Shown: positions 7,630 through 13,557 of the stretch, in pieces | Layout of the letters: each line of letters begins with the position of its first letter | Numbering within the stretch: position 1 is the stretch's first letter | From: an uncultured Oscillospiraceae bacterium | GTDB lineage: Bacteria > Bacillota > Clostridia > Oscillospirales > Acutalibacteraceae | NCBI GenBank assembly: GCA_900549945.1 | Contig: URQJ01000033.1 | Span: forward strand, 1-13,557 | Reading direction: 5' to 3' | DNA length: 13,557 nucleotides | Notes under the pieces: model-generated | Told to the model about the DNA's origin: nothing | The model's database searches: none | The model's input: only the letters and a program-made list of their open reading frames with translations | Position numbers and translations under genes: made by a program

Positions 7630-8988
7630 ATGCGGGAGGATTTATTTTTGAAAAGCGGCACGGCAAAGCGGCTGTATGAGGCGGTGCGCGGCCTGCCGAT
7701 TGTCGACTACCACTGCCACCTGTCGCCGAAGGAAATTCTGGAGGACAAGGTGTTCACGGACATCGCGCAGGTCTGGCTTTCCGGCGACCACTACAAATGG
7801 CGCCTGATGCGCGCCTGCGGCGTGCCGGAGCGCCTGATCACCGGCGGCGCACCCGCGCGCGAGAAGTTCCGCGCCTATGCGGACTGCATCGAGACCGCCG
7901 CCGGCAACCCGCTGTACGTCTGGTCGCACATGGAGCTTTCAATGTTCTTCGGCATCGAGGATGCGCTCTCGGCGGAGACGGCCGACGGCATCTTCGACCG
8001 CGCGAACGATTACATCCGGGCGCACGCGCTCTCGCCGCGAAAGCTGATGGCGCAAAGCCGCGTCGAGCTCGTCGCGACGACTGACGACCCGGCCGATTCA
8101 CTCGAGTACCACCGCCTGATCGCGCAGGATAAGGACTTTTCCGTGCGCGTGGTGCCGTCGTTCCGCACGGATGCGGCGCTCAGCATTGTGCTCGCCGATT
8201 ACCGCGCCTACCTCGCGCGCCTTTCGGACGCCTGCGGCTTTGCGGTCGAATCGCTCGATGACCTCAAAAAGGCGCTCTCCGCGCGGCTCGATTTCTTCTG
8301 TGCGAACGGCTGCCGCGTCAGCGACATCGGCATCGAGGCATTTCCAAAGCGGGACGCCGCCTGCTGCGCCGCCAAGACCTTCCGACGGGCGCTCGCCGGC
8401 GAAAGCGTCGCCGAGGCCGAATACCGCGATTTCCTCTTTGAAATGTACGTGTTCCTCGCCGCCGAATACAAGCGGCACAATGTCACGATGCAGCTGCACC
8501 TGAATGTGCGCCGCAACGCCTGCACGCGCCTGTTCGAATCGGTCGGCCCCGACGCTGGCGGCGACTGCGTGGGTGACCCGATCCCGGAGCGCGACGTCGC
8601 CGCTCTGCTCGACGCGATGGACAAAGCGGACGGCCTGCCGCGCACGATCCTCTACACGCTCGAGCCCTCGATGTACATGGCGATCGCGACGACCGCCGGC
8701 AGCTTCCGCGGCGTTGTGCCCGGCGCGGCATGGTGGTTCTGCGACCACAAACGCGGCATGGAGGAGCAGATGAACATACTGGCCGAAACGGGCCACCTCG
8801 CCCAGTTTTACGGCATGCTGACGGACAGCCGCAGCTTCCTTTCCTACGCGCGGCACGATTACTTCCGCCGCGTGCTGTGCGCCCGCATCGCCGAGGAGCT
8901 CGACGGCGGCACGCTGCTTTCGGAAGCGGCCGCGATGAAGCTGCTCCGCCGCCTCTGCGTCGAAAACAGCCGCGCGCTGTTTGCATAA
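7630..8988 (+). CDS. uxaC: Uronate isomerase (D-glucuronate/D-galacturonate isomerase)
   Basis: Interconverts D-glucuronate with D-fructuronate, and D-galacturonate with D-tagaturonate, the first step of cytosolic hexuronate breakdown. The protein is 452 residues, close to the usual 460-470. It has the amidohydrolase-fold metal motif His28-x-His30 in VDYHCHLSPKEI, the family segments WLSGDHYKWRLMRACGV and VELVATTDDPADSLEYH, and the C-terminal hallmark WWFCDHKRGMEEQMN...GMLTDSRSFLSYARHDYFRR. An AGGAAGGAG site lies ten bases before the ATG. It is the first gene of a five-gene operon divergent from the AraC-type regulator. The gene directly behind it is the matching mannonate oxidoreductase, so glucuronate rather than galacturonate is the likely main substrate. 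Confidence 0.96.
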   Translation: MREDLFLKSGTAKRLYEAVRGLPIVDYHCHLSPKEILEDKVFTDIAQVWLSGDHYKWRLMRACGVPERLITGGAPAREKFRAYADCIETAAGNPLYVWSHMELSMFFGIEDALSAETADGIFDRANDYIRAHALSPRKLMAQSRVELVATTDDPADSLEYHRLIAQDKDFSVRVVPSFRTDAALSIVLADYRAYLARLSDACGFAVESLDDLKKALSARLDFFCANGCRVSDIGIEAFPKRDAACCAAKTFRRALAGESVAEAEYRDFLFEMYVFLAAEYKRHNVTMQLHLNVRRNACTRLFESVGPDAGGDCVGDPIPERDVAALLDAMDKADGLPRTILYTLEPSMYMAIATTAGSFRGVVPGAAWWFCDHKRGMEEQMNILAETGHLAQFYGMLTDSRSFLSYARHDYFRRVLCARIAEELDGGTLLSEAAAMKLLRRLCVENSRALFA

Positions 8989-8994
8989 CCGCTC

Positions 8995-9057
8995 TGCGGG
9001 CCCGCAACACGCTTCGGCCCGCAGGCCCGCACGGCGCGCTTTGTCGCAAAGCCGTGC
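8995..9057 (+). repeat. Two tandem hairpins between uxaC and uxuB
   Basis: The first hairpin pairs 8995-9002 with 9016-9023 (8 bp, GC-rich, 13-base loop). The second pairs 9029-9034 with 9052-9057 and, inside a 4-base bulge, 9039-9043 with 9047-9051. Neither is followed by a T run, so these are not ordinary terminators. They fill most of the 97-base gap and may set relative mRNA levels or stability; the role is inferred. Confidence 0.4.
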
Positions 9058-9085
9058 GGAACCAGATAAAAGGGAGGAATTGCTC

Positions 9086-9901
9086 ATGAATATCGTCATC
9101 ACCGGCGCGGGCGGCGTGCTTTGCAGCGCCTTCGCCAAAGCGCTCGCGGCGGACGGCCACAAGGTCGCGCTGCTCGATTTGAACCTAGAGGCCGCCGAAG
9201 CCGCCGCCGCGGAGATCCGCAAAAACGGCGGCGAGGCTGTCGCCGTGCAGGCCAATGTGCTCGACCCCGAGAGCCTCGCCGCCGCGCACGAGGCCGTGGA
9301 AAAGGCCTTCGGGCACTGCGAGGTGCTCGTCAACGGCGCGGGCGGCAACAACCCGAAGGGCACGACGACCGGCGAATACTTCGACAAGGCCGACCTGCTC
9401 GACGAAACCGCCCGCTCCTTCTTCGACCTCGACAAGGACGGCGTCTCGTTTGTCTTTAACCTGAACTTTCTCGGCACGCTGCTGACGACGCAGGCGTTCG
9501 CGCGCGACATGCTCGAGACCGGCGGCTCCATCGTCAATATCTCCTCGATGAACGCCTACACGCCGCTGACGAAGATCCCGGCCTACAGCGGTGCGAAGGC
9601 CGCCGTTTCGAACTTCACGCAGTGGCTCGCCGTGCACTTTGCGAACTGCGGCATCCGCGTCAACGCGATCGCGCCCGGCTTCTTCGCGACGAACCAGAAC
9701 CGCGCGCTGCTCTTCAACGCGGACGGCAGCCTCACGCCGCGCAGCCACAAGATCATCTCGCAGACGCCGATGGGCCGGTTCGGCAAGCCCGAGGAGCTGC
9801 TCGGCACGCTCCGCTTTTTGATCGACAACGAGGCGGCGGGCTTCATCACCGGCATCACGATCCCGGTTGACGGCGGCTTCTCCGCCTACTCCGGCGTTTA
9901 A
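9086..9901 (+). CDS. uxuB: D-mannonate oxidoreductase (fructuronate reductase), SDR type
   Basis: Reduces D-fructuronate to D-mannonate with NAD(P)H, directly after UxaC. The 271-residue protein is a classical SDR: TGAGGVLCSAFA cofactor loop (6-17), LDLN at strand 2, VNGAGG (82-87), catalytic Ser153/154, Tyr167 and Lys171 in YSGAKAAVSNF, and NAIAPGFF. The insert after NNPKGTTTGEY with FFDLDKDGVSFVFNLNFLGTLL, and the stretch MNAYTPLTKIPAYSGAKAAVSNFTQWLAVHF, closely resemble my memory of the Bacillus subtilis-type UxuB (YjmF) group, which is unrelated to the long-chain UxuB of E. coli. The frame is open further upstream, but ATG 9086 has GGGAGGA nine bases ahead and begins at the Rossmann strand. 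Without a database search the exact sub-family is a strong inference. Confidence 0.85.
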   Translation: MNIVITGAGGVLCSAFAKALAADGHKVALLDLNLEAAEAAAAEIRKNGGEAVAVQANVLDPESLAAAHEAVEKAFGHCEVLVNGAGGNNPKGTTTGEYFDKADLLDETARSFFDLDKDGVSFVFNLNFLGTLLTTQAFARDMLETGGSIVNISSMNAYTPLTKIPAYSGAKAAVSNFTQWLAVHFANCGIRVNAIAPGFFATNQNRALLFNADGSLTPRSHKIISQTPMGRFGKPEELLGTLRFLIDNEAAGFITGITIPVDGGFSAYSGV

Positions 9902-9947
9902 TCTGAATTTTATACAGGCGGCGCACGCCGCAGAAAGGACGTTTCCT

Positions 9948-10712
9948 ATGATTATCGGCGCACAGGGCTTTACGATCCGCAATTTTGCACAGAACGAGGC
10001 CGACCTCCGCGTGACGGCGAAAAAGCTGCACGACATCGGCTTCAAGACACTGCAGGTCTCCGCGTTCGGCGACATCGACCCGCGCATCATCCGCGCGGTC
10101 TGCGACGAAAACGACCTCAAGATCATCATCACGCATACAAACCCGCAGTTCATCCTCGAAAACACCGAGCAGGTCATCGAAAACCACCGCATCATGGGCT
10201 GCGAGCACGTCGGCATCGGCATGATGCCGCAGAAATACACCGGCTCGCTCGAGGGCATGCGCGCGTTTTTGACCGACTTCGCCCCGGCGGCCGACAAGCT
10301 GCACGACGCCGGCATGAAGCTGCACTACCACAACCACGGCTTTGAGTACGAGCAGTTCGAAAACAAGTGCCTGATCGACTGGATGGCCGAGGAAACCGAC
10401 CCCGAAAAATGGGGCTTCATCCTCGACGTGTACTGGACGCAGTTCGGCGGCCGCTCTCCGGCGCGCCAGATCGAGCGCCTTGCGGGCCGCATCGACGTGA
10501 TCCACTTCAAGGACATGAAAATGCACGGGCACGAGCACCGCTTCGCCGCCGTTATGGACGGCAACCTCGATTTCGACGCGATCCTCGAGGCCTGTGCGGA
10601 AACGGGCATCCATTACGCGATGATCGAGCAGGACGACTGCTACGACCGCGACCCGTTCGACGAGCTCGCGCTCAGCGCGAAGAACCTGCTCGCGGCAAAT
10701 TGCAGCTTCTAA
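9948..10712 (+). CDS. Sugar isomerase/epimerase-like TIM-barrel protein (AP endonuclease 2 family), first copy
   Basis: A 254-residue protein of the xylose isomerase-like TIM-barrel family. Likely divalent metal ligands are in LHYHNHGFE (His128, His130, Glu133), Asp160 in ILDVYWTQFGG, His186 in VIHFKD and Glu227 in AMIEQDD. The start at 9948 has AGAAAGGA eight bases upstream. It lies 46 bases after uxuB and 13 bases before a second TIM-barrel gene of the same superfamily, which is clearly different in sequence. Relatives isomerise, epimerise, dehydrate or cleave sugars and sugar phosphates, so the exact reaction is open. In this operon the substrate is likely a uronic acid, keto sugar or uronide. 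It is much too short to be the standard mannonate dehydratase UxuA (about 350-390 residues), although it shares that fold. Confidence 0.87.
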   Translation: MIIGAQGFTIRNFAQNEADLRVTAKKLHDIGFKTLQVSAFGDIDPRIIRAVCDENDLKIIITHTNPQFILENTEQVIENHRIMGCEHVGIGMMPQKYTGSLEGMRAFLTDFAPAADKLHDAGMKLHYHNHGFEYEQFENKCLIDWMAEETDPEKWGFILDVYWTQFGGRSPARQIERLAGRIDVIHFKDMKMHGHEHRFAAVMDGNLDFDAILEACAETGIHYAMIEQDDCYDRDPFDELALSAKNLLAANCSF

Positions 10713-10725
10713 AAGGAGGACACCC

Positions 10726-11580
10726 ATGGCACTCAACTTTACTCTCTCCGCCTTCGCGGACGAGGCCGACCCGAATTTTGACGCACAGCTCGCGGCGCTC
10801 GCCCGCAACCGCATCCCTCTGCTCGAGATCCGCGGCGTGGACGGCAAGGGCGTGCTCGACCTCACGGACGCGGAGCTCGATGCGGTCTGTGAGAAGCTCG
10901 AAAAGGCCGGAATCGGCGTTTCGGCGGTCGGCTCGCCGATCGGTAAGATCGGTATTCTGGACGATTTCGCCCCGCATTTTGAGAAATTCAAGCGCGCGGT
11001 CGAGATCGCGAAAAGGCTCGGCACCGCCCGCATCCGCATGTTCAGCTTCTTTATCCCGCAGGGCGACGACCCGGAAAGCCATTTCGGCGAGGTCGTGCGG
11101 CGCGTTTCGGCGCTCGTCGCCTACGCCGAGGAAAACGGCGTGCACTGCTGCCACGAAAACGAAAAGGGCATTTACGGCGACACGCTCGCCCGCGTGCAGA
11201 AGCTGCATGCGGCCGTGCCCGGCCTGCGCTGCGTGTTTGACCCGGCAAACTACATCCAGTGCGGCGACGACCCCGCCGTGAATTTCAAGGCGCTTTCCCC
11301 GATGATCGACTACATGCACATCAAGGACGCGCTGTTTGCGGACGGCTCGGTCGTGCCGGCCGGCGAGGGCGACGGCTCGGTGCCGCAGCTTCTCGCGGCG
11401 CTCGCCGAAACGGGCAGGCCGTACATCCTGACGCTCGAGCCGCATCTGTTCGATTTCAGCGGCCTTTCGAATTTGCAGGACGAGGAACTCACACACAAGC
11501 GCGTGTACCGCTCCGGCGAGGAGGCGTTCGACGCCGCCGCAAATGCGCTGCACGCGATCTGCGAAAAAATCAATCTGTAA
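10726..11580 (+). CDS. Sugar isomerase/epimerase-like TIM-barrel protein (AP endonuclease 2 family), second copy
   Basis: A 284-residue TIM-barrel protein. Metal-site candidates are HENE (His143-Glu146), Asp172 in CVFDPANYIQCGDDP, His198 in YMHIKDAL and Glu238 in LTLEPHL, the usual E-D-H-E arrangement of the xylose isomerase-like family. AAAGGAGG ends about eight bases before the ATG. The gene follows the first TIM-barrel gene by 13 bases and precedes the Gfo/Idh/MocA gene by 13 bases, so all three are probably made together. The two TIM barrels differ at their metal motifs (YHNH versus HENE) and in length, so they are not a recent duplication and probably catalyse different steps or form a hetero-oligomer. 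The reaction is not predictable by eye. An IolE/IolI-like role in inositol-type chemistry is an alternative. Confidence 0.88.
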   Translation: MALNFTLSAFADEADPNFDAQLAALARNRIPLLEIRGVDGKGVLDLTDAELDAVCEKLEKAGIGVSAVGSPIGKIGILDDFAPHFEKFKRAVEIAKRLGTARIRMFSFFIPQGDDPESHFGEVVRRVSALVAYAEENGVHCCHENEKGIYGDTLARVQKLHAAVPGLRCVFDPANYIQCGDDPAVNFKALSPMIDYMHIKDALFADGSVVPAGEGDGSVPQLLAALAETGRPYILTLEPHLFDFSGLSNLQDEELTHKRVYRSGEEAFDAAANALHAICEKINL

Positions 11581-11593
11581 GGAGTTGCAAGAA

Positions 11594-12775
11594 ATGAGCG
11601 AAACAGTAAAAATCGGCATCATTGGCATCGGCAACATGGGCTCCGCGCACGCGAAGAGCATTCTGGCCGGAAACATTCAGGGCATGGAGCTCGCCGCGGT
11701 CTGCGACATCGCAGAATCGAAGCGGCTCTGGGCGGCGGAAAACCTGCCGGACGTCCCCTGCTTCATCGACTACAAGGAGATGATCGACAGCGGCCTGTGC
11801 ACGGCGATCCTCGTCGCGACGCCGCACTACCTGCATTCCCCCATCGCGATCTACGGCTTTGAAAAGGGCATGCACGTGCTCTCCGAAAAGCCGGCCGGCG
11901 TCTACACGAAGCAGGTCGAGGAGATGAACGAGGCCGCAAAAAAATCGGGCAGGGTTTTCGGCATTATGTACAACCAGCGCACGAACCCGAAGTTCCAGAA
12001 AATGCGCGAGCTCGTGCAGAGCGGCGCGCTCGGCGAGCTCAAGCGCTGCGTCTGGATCATCACAAATTGGTACCGCACACAGTCTTACTACGACAGCGGC
12101 ACATGGCGCGCAACGTGGGCCGGCGAGGGCGGCGGCGTGCTGATCAACCAGTGCCCGCACAACCTCGACCTGTGGCAGTGGATTTTCGGCATGCCGAACA
12201 AGATCAGCGCGCACTGCAAATACGGCCGCTGGCACAACATCGAGGTGGAGGACGAGGTGACGGCCTACGCCGAGTACCCGAACGGCGCGACCGGCGTGTT
12301 CATCACGACGACCGGCGAGTGCCCCGGCACGAACCGCCTCGAGATCTCCGGCGACAAGGGCAAGCTCGTCTGGGAGGACGGCAAGCTGACGCACTGGGCG
12401 CTCGAGACGCCGGAGCGCGAATTCTGCTTCACCTGCCCCGAGGGCTTTGCGCAGCCGAAAATGACCGTCACGGAAATTGAGACGGAGAACATCGAGCTCG
12501 GGCACAACGGCATTCTGCAGAACTTCACGAACGCGATCCTGCACGGCGAAGAGCTGCTCGCGCCGGGCTATGAGGGCATCAACGGCCTCAATATCTCGAA
12601 TGCGATCCACCTCTCCGACTGGACCGGCAAACCGCAGGACGTGCCGGTGGACAAGGAACTGTTTTTAAAGCTGCTCGACGAGCGCCGCGCCGTGTCGCAC
12701 GTCAAGGAGGCAAAGGACGAGGGCAAGATCGCCGACCTCTCCGGCACCTACAACGACCGCTGGAAGGTGCGCTGA
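11594..12775 (+). CDS. Gfo/Idh/MocA-family NAD(P)-dependent oxidoreductase
   Basis: A 393-residue sugar dehydrogenase-type enzyme. The N-terminal Rossmann fold has GIIGIGNMGSAHA (GxGxxG at 11-16), ATPHYLHSPIA and the family EKP motif at 98-100 (SEKPAGVYTKQ). The C-terminal substrate domain has GGGVLINQCPHNLDLWQW (179-196), where many relatives have Asp in place of Asn185; His189 is kept. The enzyme probably oxidises or reduces a ring hydroxyl, often C3, of a sugar, uronate or glycoside with a bound or free nicotinamide cofactor. AAGGAG, overlapping the previous stop, lies nine bases before the ATG. It is the last gene of the uxaC operon and is followed by a terminator. Context with two TIM-barrel proteins suggests a multi-step oxidation and isomerisation or elimination on a uronic compound; the substrate is unknown. 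Confidence 0.92.
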   Translation: MSETVKIGIIGIGNMGSAHAKSILAGNIQGMELAAVCDIAESKRLWAAENLPDVPCFIDYKEMIDSGLCTAILVATPHYLHSPIAIYGFEKGMHVLSEKPAGVYTKQVEEMNEAAKKSGRVFGIMYNQRTNPKFQKMRELVQSGALGELKRCVWIITNWYRTQSYYDSGTWRATWAGEGGGVLINQCPHNLDLWQWIFGMPNKISAHCKYGRWHNIEVEDEVTAYAEYPNGATGVFITTTGECPGTNRLEISGDKGKLVWEDGKLTHWALETPEREFCFTCPEGFAQPKMTVTEIETENIELGHNGILQNFTNAILHGEELLAPGYEGINGLNISNAIHLSDWTGKPQDVPVDKELFLKLLDERRAVSHVKEAKDEGKIADLSGTYNDRWKVR

Positions 12776-12836
12776 GTACATCATCCCGACAGCGCTGCGG
12801 CATGAAGCCGGCTTCAGCGCAATCTATATAAAATCG

Positions 12837-12872
12837 GTGGGAACCGTCCGCGGACGGCTCCCACTTTGCTTT
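12837..12872 (+). terminator. Terminator of the uxaC operon
   Basis: A stem of 14 bp with a single A-C mismatch pairs 12837-12850 with 12851-12864; the central few bases form the loop. It is followed by TTTGCTTT. A further palindrome (TGAAGCCGGCTTCA, 12803-12816) lies between the stop codon and this stem. It separates the operon from the sigma-factor gene. Confidence 0.8.
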
Positions 12873-12893
12873 CCAAAAAATTTTAATTTCCTG

Positions 12894-12922
12894 TAGCAAT
12901 TCCCCGCCCCGCAGGGTATTCT
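12894..12922 (+). promoter_or_regulatory. Possible promoter of the ECF sigma-factor gene
   Basis: TATTCT at 12917-12922 preceded at 17 bases by TAGCAA (12894-12899) is a weak sigma-A-like match. The region is bounded by a terminator and a new gene, so a promoter is expected. ECF genes are often transcribed by their own sigma factor, whose consensus is not known here, so the boxes may be wrong. Confidence 0.25.
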
Positions 12923-12969
12923 TAGTGAAAAGCATGTTTTTCAAAAAAACAGAGGGAGGTGAAAAACGC

Positions 12970-13440
12970 ATGCGGGACATCCCCGAAAGCGAGCTCGAGG
13001 ACGTATTCGAGCGGTACGGCAATATGGTCTACCGGCTCGCCTTCGCCTACGCACGCAGCAAGGCGGATGCAGACGACATTTTTCAAGAGGTTTTCCTGCG
13101 GTACTACCGCCGCGCGCCCGCATTCCAGAGCGAGGAGCACCGCAAGGCGTGGCTGCTGCGCGTGACGATCAACCGCGCGAAGAGCTGCCTCTCCAAAATG
13201 CCGCACGAGCCGCAGGAGACGGCGGACGCCGCGCCGTTTTCCGCACCGGAATCGCTGGAACTGCACGAGGCACTCCTGCGGCTTGCGCCGAAATACCGCA
13301 CCGTCATCCACCTCTTTTACTATGAGGGCTACACCGCCGAGGAGATCGGCGCGCTGCTGCACCGAAAGCCATCGACGGTGCGCACGCAGCTCACACGTGC
13401 GCGCAGCCGCCTCGCCGATCTTCTTCGGGACGAAGCCTGA
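12970..13440 (+). CDS. RNA polymerase sigma factor, ECF type
   Basis: A 156-residue alternative sigma factor with only regions 2 and 4. Region 2 is at about 10-72 (LEDVFERYGNMVYRLAFAYARSKADADDIFQEVFLRYY, then WLLRVTINRAKS), binding the -10 element and core polymerase. Region 4 is at about 97-152 (LHEALLRLAPKYRTVIHLFYYEGYTAEEIGALLHRKPSTVRTQLTRARSRL), with the helix-turn-helix that reads the -35 element. The ATG at 12970 is preferred over the in-frame GTG at 12925 because GGAGGTG (12955-12961) is eight bases away and the sigma-2 domain starts there. The next gene begins 19 bases after the stop and is probably the membrane anti-sigma factor. It is separated from the uronate operon by a terminator and has no visible functional tie to it. 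The signal is unknown. Confidence 0.94.
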   Translation: MRDIPESELEDVFERYGNMVYRLAFAYARSKADADDIFQEVFLRYYRRAPAFQSEEHRKAWLLRVTINRAKSCLSKMPHEPQETADAAPFSAPESLELHEALLRLAPKYRTVIHLFYYEGYTAEEIGALLHRKPSTVRTQLTRARSRLADLLRDEA

Positions 13441-13459
13441 CACAGAAAGGATGAACACC

Positions 13460-13557
13460 ATGACCCTACGGGAAAAATACAGCGCCATGCAAAGCGATGT
13501 GCAGCCGGACGCCGCCCTGCTGCGGCAGACCCGCGCGGCGGTGCGGAAAGCGCCAGC
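13460..13557 (+). CDS. Start of a gene after the ECF sigma factor, probably the anti-sigma factor (3' end outside window)
   Basis: Only about 32 residues are visible (MTLREKYSAMQSDVQPDAALLRQTRAAV and a few more). AGAAAGGA (13444-13451) lies eight bases before the ATG at 13460; an in-frame ATG at 13451 overlaps that site and is less likely. The visible part is hydrophilic and probably helical, without a membrane segment. Its position 19 bases behind an ECF sigma gene is where clostridia usually encode the anti-sigma factor, with a cytoplasmic N-terminus and a later membrane helix. That identity is inferred from position only. Confidence 0.6.
   Translation, partial: MTLREKYSAMQSDVQPDAALLRQTRAAVRKAP

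Noticed and set aside
8098..9537. Long open frame on the minus strand opposite uxaC and uxuB
   Set aside because: This is a typical high-GC antisense shadow: low-complexity Arg/Ala/Val-rich translation, no ribosome site, and two well-recognised genes on the plus strand.
9855..11039. Long open frame on the minus strand opposite the TIM-barrel genes
   Set aside because: Another antisense shadow of GC-rich coding DNA; the plus-strand proteins have clear family motifs.
13451..13459. Alternative start ATG three codons earlier for the last gene
   Set aside because: It overlaps the last base of the AGAAAGGA ribosome site; the ATG at 13460 has the correct spacing.

Overview
The window reads as chromosomal DNA from a GC-rich member of the Firmicutes, most likely a gut-type clostridium (Oscillospirales/Ruminococcaceae-like). 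I infer this from the strong AGGAGG/AAAGGA ribosome binding sites, a lipoprotein-type (LTGC) solute-binding protein, the SDR-type mannonate oxidoreductase known from Bacillus/clostridial uronate operons, the GTGA-coupled permeases, and the strong bias to G/C at third codon positions. The species cannot be named from sequence alone. I see no rRNA, tRNA, CRISPR array, insertion sequence or attachment site.

Layout. (1) 1-602: 3' end of a short-chain dehydrogenase, closed by a strong terminator at 634-690. (2) 832-5996, plus strand: an apparent operon made of a cytosolic alkaline-phosphatase-superfamily phosphoesterase, a UgpC/MalK-type ATPase, two MalF/MalG-type permeases (overlapping by 4 bases) and a lipoprotein substrate-binding protein. 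It ends at a 17-bp-stem terminator (6028-6075). (3) 6082-7494, minus strand: an AraC-family regulator followed 24 bases later by a GNAT acetyltransferase frame that carries an in-frame TGA at codon 16 and looks like a pseudogene. (4) 7495-7629: a compact divergent promoter region with two TTTGCAAT direct repeats 33 bp apart. (5) 7630-12775, plus strand: uxaC, SDR-type uxuB, two different TIM-barrel sugar isomerase/epimerase-like proteins and a Gfo/Idh/MocA oxidoreductase, ending at a terminator (12837-12872). (6) 12970-end: an ECF sigma factor and the first codons of a gene that is probably its anti-sigma partner.

How they may work together. UxaC and UxuB together convert D-glucuronate through D-fructuronate to D-mannonate. 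The AraC-type protein, transcribed divergently, is the obvious candidate regulator. The two TIM barrels and the Gfo/Idh/MocA enzyme sit in the same operon. They could form an oxidation/isomerisation or oxidation/elimination module acting on a uronic-acid derivative or glycoside before it enters the UxaC step; this is inference. The later steps of the classical pathway (UxuA, KdgK, KdgA) are not in the window. The upstream ABC operon has its own ATPase and a cytosolic phosphoesterase, so its cargo may be a phosphorylated or phosphodiester compound rather than a plain sugar. Whether the two operons share a substrate cannot be decided from the sequence.
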